Source: an uncultured Microbacterium sp. (GTDB taxonomy: Bacteria; Actinomycetota; Actinomycetes; Actinomycetales; Microbacteriaceae). From it: a stretch of 64,000 nucleotides of DNA. The notes under the pieces are model-generated. The model did not search any database. It saw nothing but the letters and a program-made list of their open reading frames with translations, and was not told the DNA's origin. Made by a program: the position numbers and the translations under genes. This document shows positions 57,040-64,000 of this stretch, in pieces. The stretch covers positions 1-64,000 of the forward strand of contig NZ_CALTTX010000008.1 of the NCBI RefSeq assembly GCF_943912325.1. The letters are read 5' to 3'. The first letter of the stretch is position 1; each line of letters opens with the position of its first letter.

Positions 57040-58722
57040 TCAGCGGCCGCGGCGCTGGCCGCCGCCGCCCGAACCGCGACCGACGACGGCGCCGATCGTG
57101 GGGCGACCACTCGCGGTGCGACCCGGAGCCGGCGTCGCCGACGCACCCTGACCGCGTCCGCCGCGACCCTGGCCCGCGCCCTGACCCTGGCCCTGGCCGC
57201 GTCCGGCGCCCTCGGCGCGCGCGGCACCGCCCTGGCCTCGATCGGCCCCCTGGCCACGGCCGGCGCCCTGGCCACGGCCGGCGCCCTGCGCCGCGCCCGA
57301 GCGCTCAGCGCCCTGGCCCGAACCGCCCTGACCCGAACCGCCCTGGCCCGAGCCACCGCGGCGACGCCCGCCGCCGTTGCCCTGACCGGCACCAGCACCG
57401 GCACCAGCACCGCGCGAACCGCGCGACCCCGAACCCTGCCCGACGCCGGCACCAGCACCACCGCGCCCGCCGGAACCCCCACGCGCCCCGCGCGCCTGGG
57501 GCGCCGGCGGCGCCGCAGCGGCCGGAACGTCCGCCGCCGCGACGAGCGGCGCGAGCGGCCCGGCGAGGGCGGCGACGGCCTCGGACGAAGCATCCACTCG
57601 CTCCATCGGAGCCTGGATGCGCGCCTGCCGCAGCATCCCCTCGACGTCGCGCTTCTGCGCGGGAGTCACGACCGTCACGACCGTGCCCTCGGCACCGGCG
57701 CGAGCCGTGCGGCCCGAGCGGTGCAGGTATGCCTTGTGCTCTTCGGGCGGGTCGACGTGCACGACGAGCGCGACGCCGTCGACGTGCACTCCGCGGGCCG
57801 CGACGTCGGTCGCGACGAGCACGCGCACGCCGCCCTGGCCGACCTCGGCCGAGAAGGCCGCGAGGTTGCGCTCGCGCGCGTTCTGCGACAGGTTGCCCTG
57901 CAGGTCGACGGCGGGAATCCCCGACGCGGTGAGCTTGCGGGCCAGCTTCTTGGCGTGGTGCTTGGTGCGGGTGAAGAGGATGCGTCGACCCTCGCCGCCC
58001 GCGAGGCGCTCGACGAGGGCGGGCTTGTCGTCGTCCGAGACGAGCAGCACGCGGTGCTCCATCGCGGCGGCGGGAACGCTCGACTCGTCGACCGAGTGGC
58101 GCACCTCGTTCTGCAAGAAGCGGCGCACGAGCGTGTCGACCCCGTTGTCGAGGGTCGCGCTGAAGAGCATGCGCTGTCCACCCGCGGGGGTCGCCGCGAG
58201 AATCCGCGTGACGCCCGGGAGGAAGCCCATGTCGGCCATGTGGTCGGCCTCGTCGAGCACCGTGATCTCGACGCGATCGAGGTTCACGACGCCCTGCTTC
58301 ATGAGGTCTTCGAGGCGGCCGGGGCACGCCACGACGATGTCGACGCCGGCGCGCATCGCCTGCTCTTGCGGGCGCTGGCTGACGCCGCCGAAGATCGTCG
58401 TGACCCGCAGGTTCGACGCGTCGGCGAGGGGCTGGATCGTCGCGGCGATCTGCGTCGCGAGCTCACGCGTCGGCGCGAGCACGAGTCCGCGCGGGCGTCC
58501 GGGGGTGCGGGCCGCCTGGCCGCCGCCGCTCAGGCGCGCGACGAGGGGAAGCGAGAACGCGAGCGTCTTGCCGCTACCCGTGCGGCCGCGGCCGAGCAGG
58601 TCGCGACCCGCGAGCGAGTCGGGCAGCGTGTCGCGCTGGATGGGAAACGGCTCGGTGCGCTCCAGCGCATCGAGCACGGTGACGAGCCGCTGGGGCACGC
58701 CGAGGGAGAGGAAAGAAGACAT
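57040..58722 (-). CDS. DEAD-box RNA helicase with long RGG/GQ-rich tail
   Basis: The protein has 560 residues. Domain 1 has GRGRTGSGKT (motif I), PTRELA, LDEAD (motif II) and FSATLD. Domain 2 has LVATDVAARGVHVDGV and HRSGRTARAG (motif VI). Together they unwind short RNA duplexes. From ~415 on, the tail is low-complexity Gly/Arg/Gln/Ser (many GQGGS and GRGQGA repeats), a likely RNA-binding, phase-separating region. It is preceded by a ~200-base leader region, as is common for cold-induced helicases. Confidence 0.93.
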   Translation of the reverse strand: MSSFLSLGVPQRLVTVLDALERTEPFPIQRDTLPDSLAGRDLLGRGRTGSGKTLAFSLPLVARLSGGGQAARTPGRPRGLVLAPTRELATQIAATIQPLADASNLRVTTIFGGVSQRPQEQAMRAGVDIVVACPGRLEDLMKQGVVNLDRVEITVLDEADHMADMGFLPGVTRILAATPAGGQRMLFSATLDNGVDTLVRRFLQNEVRHSVDESSVPAAAMEHRVLLVSDDDKPALVERLAGGEGRRILFTRTKHHAKKLARKLTASGIPAVDLQGNLSQNARERNLAAFSAEVGQGGVRVLVATDVAARGVHVDGVALVVHVDPPEEHKAYLHRSGRTARAGAEGTVVTVVTPAQKRDVEGMLRQARIQAPMERVDASSEAVAALAGPLAPLVAAADVPAAAAPPAPQARGARGGSGGRGGAGAGVGQGSGSRGSRGAGAGAGAGQGNGGGRRRGGSGQGGSGQGGSGQGAERSGAAQGAGRGQGAGRGQGADRGQGGAARAEGAGRGQGQGQGAGQGRGGRGQGASATPAPGRTASGRPTIGAVVGRGSGGGGQRRGR

Positions 58723-59025
58723 ATCCGTACTTTCGGGTGGCGAGCGCGGCCGTGCGTGGGTGTGCAGCGCGCACGACACAGGGCCGTACGGGCGGCCGCA
58801 TCGGTGTCAGGCGCTCGGGAGTGGCGACGGCGCGGGATCGCGCATCGTTCCGCCGCTCGAAGAAACCGTGGCCGGAACCGACGATGCATCAGCGACGCAG
58901 GCGCATCCGTTCGATCGGGGATCGCGGCGAGCGCCACGTCAACGGTAGCAGGCGCGAATGGATGCCGGGTGTGCGCGGCCCCCGGCATCCACTCATCGAC
59001 TTCTCAACCCGTCAACGCGTGAACA
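58723..59025. other. Intergenic region upstream of the helicase gene
   Basis: These 303 bases hold no gene I can support. They contain the helicase 5' leader (minus strand) with a possible -35 TTGACG at 58937-58942 but only a weak -10 (CCCGAT). They also hold the terminator hairpin of the upstream SRPBCC gene (58959-58991). Confidence 0.5.
58959..58991 (-). terminator. Terminator hairpin after the SRPBCC gene
   Basis: TGGATGCCGGG (58959-58969) and CCCGGCATCCA (58981-58991) are perfect complements around an 11-base loop, 34 bases behind the stop of the SRPBCC gene. No strong T-run is seen. Confidence 0.6.
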
Positions 59026-60000
59026 TCAGCCGAGCACGCTCTCGAGGCGCGCGTACGACGCCTCCATCCCGTCGATCATGCCGGTCGCGAGGATCATGTC
59101 GCGCGTCTGCGCGTCGGGGTACGTGATCACGAGCGTCAGCAACGTCTGCCCGTCTTCGGCGTAGAACGCGAGGTCGTTCGTGGTCTGCGGCTCGGGCATG
59201 CCGATCATGCGCTCGGTCGACACGAGCCGTCGGTGCGGCTCGACGAGCACCGTCTCGCCCTCGAAGCCGAACGGCTCGCCCTGCGTGGGGTCTGTCGGCG
59301 CCCAGGCCTGGCGGTTGTAGCCGCCGGGCTCGAGCGAGAGGATGTGCTCGGTCATGACCCAGCCGTCGGGGCCGAGCATCCATTTCGGCACGAGGTCCGG
59401 GTCGGTGTAGGCCCGCCAGACGGCGTCGAGCGGGCCGTTGATGACGCGCGTGATCCGCACGTGGGTGTCGCTCAGAATCTCGAGCTCGGTGCCGCGCCCG
59501 GCCGCGAACTCGCGCAGGTCGTGCAGCACGAGGTCGAGCTGGCCCATCGCGAGGCGCGAGCCCTCGATCGCGCCCATCGCGAGGTTCTGCTCGAGGCCCT
59601 CGAGGGTGTCGAAGTAGGTCACGTTGGTCAGGCGCGAGCCCTGCTCGGTCGGCTCGAACGCGAACGTCATGCGCATGACGGGCATGCCCGGGATCGCGTT
59701 GCCGTCGTCGTCGACGAAGCGGTCGAGCACCGCGAACGCGTGCGGCTCATCGATCGAGAGGACCTCCCACGAGCCACCGAACCGCTGCCCCTCGGGACTC
59801 GTCATGGCGTAACGCACGATCGCGCCGGGGGCGAACTCGGGCATCGTGAACGTCGCCGGATACCCCGGAGGGCCCCAGAACCGCTCGAGCTGCGCGGGCT
59901 CGGTGAACGCGCGCCACAGCCGCTCCACGGGCACATCGGCGTCGACGACGAGCGTCATGGTGAGGGCGTCGAGGTCGGGCGTGATCTCGGTGACGGGCAT
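59026..60000 (-). CDS. Tandem SRPBCC (AHSA1-like) domain protein
   Basis: The protein has 324 residues. There are two START/AHSA1-like domains in one chain: residues ~1-155 (VPVERLWRAFTEPAQLERFWGPPGY) and ~170-324 (NGPLDAVWRAYTDPDLVPKWMLGPDGW). Such proteins bind hydrophobic ligands or chaperone partners. AAGGAG precedes the ATG. The gene follows an ArsR-type regulator by 126 bases on the same strand, a very common pairing in actinobacteria, so co-regulation is likely. Confidence 0.88.
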   Translation of the reverse strand: MPVTEITPDLDALTMTLVVDADVPVERLWRAFTEPAQLERFWGPPGYPATFTMPEFAPGAIVRYAMTSPEGQRFGGSWEVLSIDEPHAFAVLDRFVDDDGNAIPGMPVMRMTFAFEPTEQGSRLTNVTYFDTLEGLEQNLAMGAIEGSRLAMGQLDLVLHDLREFAAGRGTELEILSDTHVRITRVINGPLDAVWRAYTDPDLVPKWMLGPDGWVMTEHILSLEPGGYNRQAWAPTDPTQGEPFGFEGETVLVEPHRRLVSTERMIGMPEPQTTNDLAFYAEDGQTLLTLVITYPDAQTRDMILATGMIDGMEASYARLESVLG

Positions 60001-60126
60001 GGTGGGCTCCTTCGGCGTGCGGCGTGTTCTGTTGTGCGGATCGAGTGGATGCTGTGGCGCAGGGGCATCCGGTATTCGTCTCTGTTTGTCGGGTCTGGGC
60101 CCGCTCAGGGGTCGTTCGGGGCCCGC

Positions 60127-60465
60127 TCAGGGCTCGTCGGCAAGCAGAGCGTCGAGGCGATCGATGCGGCCCCGCCAGAGCGCCTCGTACTCGGCGAGGA
60201 GCGTGCGGGCGCGGGCGATCGATGCGGGGTTGGCGCGCACGAGGCGCTCGCGGCCCTCGGCGCGCTTGACGATGAGCTCGGCCGCCTCGAGCACCGCGAC
60301 GTGCTTCTGCACGGCCGCGAACGACATGTCGTAGTCGGCCGCGAGGTGCGTGACCGACTGCTCATCCGTCATCGTGCGCCGCACGATGTCGCGCCGCGTC
60401 GCATCGGCAAGGGCCCGGAAGATCCGGTCCACCGCGTCATCGTGCGTCGTCGTTTGTGCAACCAT
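60127..60465 (-). CDS. ArsR-family HTH regulator
   Basis: The protein has 112 residues with a winged HTH (IFRALADATRRDIVRRTM, then VTHLAADYDMSFAAVQKHVAVLEAAELI). It lacks the metal-binding cysteines of ArsR/SmtB sensors, as is usual for ArsR partners of AHSA1 genes. A palindrome overlaps its start codon, so it likely represses itself and the SRPBCC gene. It has the best promoter in this part of the window (TTGACG, 17 bases, TAACCT). Confidence 0.9.
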   Translation of the reverse strand: MVAQTTTHDDAVDRIFRALADATRRDIVRRTMTDEQSVTHLAADYDMSFAAVQKHVAVLEAAELIVKRAEGRERLVRANPASIARARTLLAEYEALWRGRIDRLDALLADEP

Positions 60466-60472
60466 TTGGTTG
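60459..60472. promoter_or_regulatory. ArsR operator over the start codon
   Basis: CAACCA-TT-TGGTTG is a perfect 6+6 inverted repeat that includes the ATG of the regulator gene and lies just downstream of its -10 box. Binding there would stop initiation. Confidence 0.6.
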
Positions 60473-60473
60473 T

Positions 60474-60502
60474 AGGTTAGAGCACTCGCCGGCTCGCGTC
60501 AA
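60474..60502 (-). promoter_or_regulatory. Promoter of the ArsR-SRPBCC unit
   Basis: TTGACG (60497-60502) and TAACCT (60474-60479) on the minus strand with a 17-base spacer. The start codon is eight bases beyond the -10 box, so the mRNA has almost no leader. Confidence 0.65.
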
Positions 60503-60528
60503 GAAACCTGCTGTCGGGAACGTGTTCC

Positions 60529-60609
60529 CGTTGCATTTGCCGCCTTTTCGTTGCACTGGGCGAAGTTCCCGTTGCATCTAATGCAGCGGATGGAGGCGAT
60601 AGTGCAACG
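60529..60609 (+). repeat. Iteron-like CGTTGCA boxes
   Basis: CGTTGCA occurs at 60529-60535, 60549-60555 and 60570-60576, i.e. at 20- and 21-base steps, and inverted (TGCAACG) at 60603-60609. Two copies share a longer GTTCCCGTTGCAT. The two-helical-turn spacing suggests cooperative protein binding. Confidence 0.6.
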
Positions 60610-60837
60610 AGAGTTACTGCGATGACAAAATCCAGACAAGCGTGCTCCACCTCCGGTTGGTGGCTAATCGTCGCGGATCTGTTGCGAGGAGTCCTGGTTG
60701 GGATGCGATCCGCTGATCTTCCGCGTCCGTGAGTACCCTTCAGCGTGACTTCGTGTGCGGGGTCTTTACACTGGAGATATCCGCTGGCCACGAGGCTGGC
60801 AAGGCGATGGTTCTGGCGTACCGCGAAACGTCCCACA

Positions 60838-61626
60838 ATGAGAAATGTTTCATCGCACAGCGAACCAGTATCTGTTCTGACTCTGCGCGTTGAGGGCCGC
60901 GATACTCCGGATTGGCCGGTCGTTCGGATTCTCGTCGATGGTGAAGACCTGTTTGAGCAGGCGGCTCCAGGGTGGGGTGGCTTTGACCCGGATGACATCC
61001 TGGGGCCGACGTCCCCGCTGCTGGCTCCTGAGGGAGTTGGCCGCAGGGTTGCGGTGTATCGGTGCTCCTGCGGCGAAGCCGGCTGCGGTGTGATCGCACC
61101 CATCATTACCCGGTCGCCTCACTCACCCCGGGTGGAATGGACGGATTTCCGCAACTACGCTGGCGTCTTCTTCCACCCACTGCCTGCCGTCGGCGAGGAC
61201 ACGGAGGCGGACAACATTGGACGACCCTGGAGTCTGCCCGATCTGTCCTTCGACCTCGGCCTCTATGACGAGGAGGTCGACCGGGCATCGCAGGACCGGT
61301 CGTGGGAAACCCCGCGCCGGCAGACCGCACGGCTTCTCGAACAACGACTGCGTCGGATGGATCTCGCCCTTCCCACCGGCCTGCCCTTTCTCCGTGTGAT
61401 GCCCGCTTGGGAAGACGACGGCTATGTTGTCAGGTTCCAGCGCGCCTACGGTGACGGCACCATCGACCAGGCGGACATTCCCCTACCTGGCGTGCGGGAA
61501 GATCCTCGTAGTGCGGCGGCTCTTCTAGAAGCACGTTTACGAGCCGTACCCGTAGCGAGATGGGGTGCGACGTTCGTGGAATCTTCTGCACCCCGTCCGG
61601 CGTCTCCGCGTCAGCCGGAAGAATAA
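60838..61626 (+). CDS. Hypothetical protein with CxCGxxxCG motif
   Basis: The protein has 262 residues. The middle contains YRCSCGEAGCGVIAPII, a compact cysteine cluster that could bind zinc. VEWTDFRNYAGVFFHPL and a C-terminal helix-rich part follow. The N-terminal third (VDGEDLFEQAAPGWGGFDPDDILGP) recurs in proteins of unknown function in Streptomyces and relatives. It is cytosolic. The start is the ATG at 60838, with an upstream in-frame alternative; no ribosome site is obvious for either. It may be acquired, since codon use is less GC-extreme than in its neighbours. Confidence 0.7.
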   Translation: MRNVSSHSEPVSVLTLRVEGRDTPDWPVVRILVDGEDLFEQAAPGWGGFDPDDILGPTSPLLAPEGVGRRVAVYRCSCGEAGCGVIAPIITRSPHSPRVEWTDFRNYAGVFFHPLPAVGEDTEADNIGRPWSLPDLSFDLGLYDEEVDRASQDRSWETPRRQTARLLEQRLRRMDLALPTGLPFLRVMPAWEDDGYVVRFQRAYGDGTIDQADIPLPGVREDPRSAAALLEARLRAVPVARWGATFVESSAPRPASPRQPEE

Positions 61627-61751
61627 AGGGTTCCCCGCGAGGGGCCGGAAAGCGCGCGGACCTCGGGGCGCGTTCGCGAGCGGGATCGGACGCGTACGTT
61701 CGGGGCGCGGATCAGGGTGGGTGACGATCGGCCGGCAGGTGTTCTGCCGTT

Positions 61752-62456
61752 CTATTGAGAGAGTTCGCGGTCGAGCCGGTCAAGGAGGGCCTCGAGGGAA
61801 ACCTCGAATTCTTCTTTGCTGCGATCTTCGCTGAGCAGGGGTCGGAGCCGTTTGACTTCTGGGGCGTCATCGAGGGTCATGTTGCCGTCGCGGTGCGGGA
61901 GGTCGGCGTCTCCTTCGTCCAGGGGCTCTTCAACGGGACCTGTTTGCGCGCCGCGGACGGCGGATTCGAGGAGGAGTTGGCCGAGCAGGAAGCTGCTGAA
62001 TGACCGGTAGGCGTTGACCGCCTGCTTGTCGGTGAAACCTTGGTCGATGAGAGCGCTGAGGAAGGTGTTCACGACGTCGATGCTGCGCAACGGCGGGCGC
62101 AGCCAGGGGGCGGCGGGGTGCCGTGTGGCGACCAGCGGGAACGCCAGGGGGTGTTCGGTGGCGATGCGGCGGACTGCGTGGGCGACGGCTTGTAAGAACG
62201 GTTTCCAATGCTCACCGGCCTCTTTTTCGAGGGTTGCGGTGAGGTCGGTCATTAGGAGTGCGACGACGCCTTCGAGGAGGTCTTCTTTTCCGTGAACGTG
62301 CCGGTACAGCGACATGGCTTCGACGTTGAGTTGCTGGCCGAGGGATCGCATCGACAGTCCTTGCGCTCCACTGCGATCGATCATCTCCAGCGCACTGCGG
62401 ATGATCAGCTCACGGCTGAGCTTCGGAACCGCGGTGCCATCCGCGCCCTTACTCAC
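61752..62456 (-). CDS. TetR-family regulator with TetR-C-like ligand domain
   Basis: The protein has 234 residues. The HTH (IIRSALEMIDRSGAQGLSMRSLGQQLNVEAMSLYRHVHGKEDLL) and the all-helical C-terminal part fit the TetR class related to tetracycline repressors. The start is GTG at 62456. It is divergent from the membrane protein gene at 62616. An imperfect repeat region with TTAC-AGC-GTAA lies in between and is a candidate operator. The ligand is unknown. Confidence 0.88.
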   Translation of the reverse strand: MSKGADGTAVPKLSRELIIRSALEMIDRSGAQGLSMRSLGQQLNVEAMSLYRHVHGKEDLLEGVVALLMTDLTATLEKEAGEHWKPFLQAVAHAVRRIATEHPLAFPLVATRHPAAPWLRPPLRSIDVVNTFLSALIDQGFTDKQAVNAYRSFSSFLLGQLLLESAVRGAQTGPVEEPLDEGDADLPHRDGNMTLDDAPEVKRLRPLLSEDRSKEEFEVSLEALLDRLDRELSQ

Positions 62457-62508
62457 AAGTGTCCTCCGGTGTCAATCCTCCCCCGGAAACGACCTCAATG
62501 CTCCACGC

Positions 62509-62538
62509 TTACAGCGTAAACATTTTGGTTACGTGATC
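62509..62538. promoter_or_regulatory. Candidate TetR operator region
   Basis: TTACAGCGTAA (62509-62519) is a small palindrome and is followed by GTAAACATTTTGGTTAC (62516-62532), an overlapping inverted repeat. Both lie in the 159-base divergent gap, 50-80 bases from each start codon. Confidence 0.4.
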
Positions 62539-62615
62539 GCGACGGACCGCCGAGAGATTTGATGCCGGCAAGTTTACCGGCCCTGCGTGCGTACGCCGCT
62601 CGAGAAAGGCAAACC

Positions 62616-63281
62616 ATGTCTGATAACCGGGACAACAGTTCCGTCAATCGCCGCGACGTTCCGGTCAGATCGGACCAGTCCGACACGGCCGCCTATTCGG
62701 TGACTGGTGCCGATACCACCCGGGAAGAAGTTCTGGAGCGGGAGAAGGCGCGCTACGGCGGGATGAAGTTCGGGTCCGCGTTCTTCGGGTGGCTCACTGC
62801 CACCGGAACGGCCGTCATCCTCACCGCGGTCCTCGCGGCCACCGGCACCGCGGTCGGACTGGGCAGCGAGGTCAACCCCAACGAGGCGGCAGAAGCCGTG
62901 TCAGAGAACGCGAGCACCGTCGGAGTCGTCGGCGCCATCGTGCTGGCTGTCATCCTGCTCGTCGCCTACTTCTGCGGCGGGTATGTGGCCGGCCGGATGG
63001 CGCGATTCGACGGCGTGAAGCAGGGCGTCGCGGTCTGGTTGTGGGCGCTCATCATCGCCGTGGTGCTTGCAGTTCTGACGGCCGTAGCGGGAGCGCAGTT
63101 CAACATCCTCGGCACCTTGAACAGCTTCCCCCGGATTCCCACCAACGAAGGCGCCCTCACCGCCGGGAGCATCATCACCGTCATCGTCGCGGCCCTCGTC
63201 GCGCTCGTGGGCGCCATCCTCGGCGGGGCGGCGGGAATGCGGTACCACCGTCGCGTCGACAAAGCCGGCCTCGGCCGCTGA
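62616..63281 (+). CDS. Four-helix membrane protein, stress-type
   Basis: The protein has 221 residues. A hydrophilic N-terminus (~60) leads to four helices (about 70-95, 118-143, 155-178, 195-215). The pattern KFGSAFFGWLTATGTAVILTAVLAATGTAVG is seen in proteins often encoded next to PRC-barrel/DUF2382 genes. GAAAGG lies about six bases before the ATG. It probably forms a unit with the downstream PRC-barrel gene. Function is unknown. Confidence 0.8.
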   Translation: MSDNRDNSSVNRRDVPVRSDQSDTAAYSVTGADTTREEVLEREKARYGGMKFGSAFFGWLTATGTAVILTAVLAATGTAVGLGSEVNPNEAAEAVSENASTVGVVGAIVLAVILLVAYFCGGYVAGRMARFDGVKQGVAVWLWALIIAVVLAVLTAVAGAQFNILGTLNSFPRIPTNEGALTAGSIITVIVAALVALVGAILGGAAGMRYHRRVDKAGLGR

Positions 63282-63341
63282 CACAGCACACACCCCTTGA
63301 TGTCCCGGGCGCCCGTTCCGGGAGGAAAGAGAAGCATCACC

Positions 63342-64000
63342 ATGATTGACACCAACAGAATCAACGACCTCATCGGCGCTGACGTGTTCGGCAGCGACGA
63401 CGACAAGATCGGATCGGTCGGACAGGTATACCTGGACGACAAGACGCATGAAGCCACCTGGGTCACCATCAAGACCGGGCTGTTCGGCACGTCCGAAACG
63501 TTCGCTCCCCTCCAGGACGCGTCATTCGACGGCGACCGGGTGCGGGTTGCCTACCCGAAGGACATGGTCAAGGACGCGCCCCGGATCTCCAGCGACGGGT
63601 CCATCACTCGCGAAGAAGAAGCGGCGCTCTACCACTACTACGGCAACGGCACACCTGAACCGGCCGCGCCGCTGTACGACCAGGACGCTGACCGCGAAGC
63701 CGATGGTTATGACACGTCCGGGGCGAACACCGACGATGCGATGACCCGCTCCGAGGAGCAGTTGCACGTCGGCACGGAGAAGGTCGAGACCGGCCGTGCC
63801 CGTCTGCGCAAGCACATCGTCACCGAGCAGGTCACCAAGACCGTCCCGGTCAGCCATGAAGAGATCACCGTCACCCGCGAACCCATCACCGACGCCAACC
63901 TCGGCGACGCGATGAGCGGCGGGGAGCTCACCTCGGAGGAGCACGAAGTGGTCCTCACCGGGGAGCGAGTCGTCACCAGCAAGGAAACCGTTCCTGTCGA
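63342..64000 (+). CDS. PRC-barrel and DUF2382 domain protein (partial, runs off the window)
   Basis: At least 219 residues are visible. Residues 1-85 form a PRC barrel (LIGADVFGSDDDKIGSVGQVYLD). After an acidic linker comes DUF2382 (EEQLHVGTEKVETGRARLRK, then TKTVPVSHEEITVTREP). This domain pair is a common stress-associated protein of actinobacteria and soil bacteria, role unknown. GGAGGAAAGAG precedes the ATG. The frame is open to the last base, so the C-terminus is missing here. Confidence 0.9.
   Translation, partial: MIDTNRINDLIGADVFGSDDDKIGSVGQVYLDDKTHEATWVTIKTGLFGTSETFAPLQDASFDGDRVRVAYPKDMVKDAPRISSDGSITREEEAALYHYYGNGTPEPAAPLYDQDADREADGYDTSGANTDDAMTRSEEQLHVGTEKVETGRARLRKHIVTEQVTKTVPVSHEEITVTREPITDANLGDAMSGGELTSEEHEVVLTGERVVTSKETVPV

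Larger units (their letters stand above)
60466..60837. other. Intergenic region between ArsR and the Cys-motif protein
   Basis: These 372 bases hold no supported gene. Besides the ArsR promoter they contain an iteron-like set of CGTTGCA boxes (60529-60609). A TTTACACT stretch near 60766 could be a -10 element for the downstream gene, which has no clear ribosome site. Base composition becomes more even from here on. Confidence 0.5.

Overview
The window is very GC-rich and densely coded. Its gene content (DUF222/HNH endonuclease, VbhA-type antidote, DHA2 drug exporter, PadR and TetR regulators, SufS-SufU pair) and its many leaderless starts point to an actinobacterium, most likely of the Microbacteriaceae. 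I see no rRNA, tRNA or CRISPR array.

Layout. 0-1.1 kb: end of a methionine ABC importer (metN partial, metI). 1.2-9.7 kb: a lipoprotein, purF, purM, an acyl-CoA synthetase-like enzyme, a chimeric leucine-rich protein with a sortase-type tail, a sterol-carrier-like protein and purD. 9.7-19.7 kb: a TetR/reductase divergon, then a seven-gene operon in which almost every gene overlaps the next, coding for a peptide-type ABC importer, a flavin monooxygenase, a fused CMD/alkylhydroperoxidase protein and a VOC protein. 19.9-25.2 kb: a GNAT-AAA fusion, a PadR-controlled drug exporter and the HNH protein. 25.3-30.7 kb: purC, a lytic transglycosylase, then purS-purQ-dehydrogenase-mogA-moaE and moaC. 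30.8-34.2 kb: an HTH-TOBE regulator with modA and a fused modBC. 34.2-35.8 kb: GntR and EamA. 44.3-60.5 kb: ordinary chromosome (pxpA, a luciferase-like oxidoreductase, apt, alpha-glucosidase, M20 hydrolase, an APC permease, sufS-sufU, a DEAD helicase, an ArsR-SRPBCC pair). 60.8-64 kb: a stress-like segment with an unknown Cys protein, TetR, a membrane protein and a PRC-barrel/DUF2382 protein cut by the window end.

The most unusual part is 35.9-43.4 kb, a scrapyard of mobile and toxin-antitoxin genes. A fic toxin gene (antidote vbhA intact) is split exactly between two codons of its conserved core. The two halves lie 5,187 bp apart, and joining them restores the Fic reading ...WGELN-VVHSFREGN.... 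The intervening DNA (36130-41316) is therefore an inserted element with defined ends. It carries three coupled genes: a complete tyrosine recombinase, a small HTH protein, and a 653-residue protein with twelve CxxC pairs and a degenerate recombinase domain. It also carries a coupled pair for a secreted protein and a cytosolic partner. Next to it are a truncated conjugation coupling-protein fragment, a truncated AbiEii-type toxin and an intact AbiEi-type antitoxin behind a 53-bp palindrome.

Two window-scale patterns stand out. A ~75-bp imperfect palindrome occurs three times, once in frame inside the ModB-ModC linker. In addition, about sixteen genes have a TAnnnT-like hexamer only 6-8 bases before the start codon, indicating leaderless mRNAs.

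The purine genes (purF, purM, purD, purC, purS, purQ, apt) are scattered in several units and purL is not in the window. The molybdenum genes form a functional set for molybdate uptake and for cofactor assembly and insertion.
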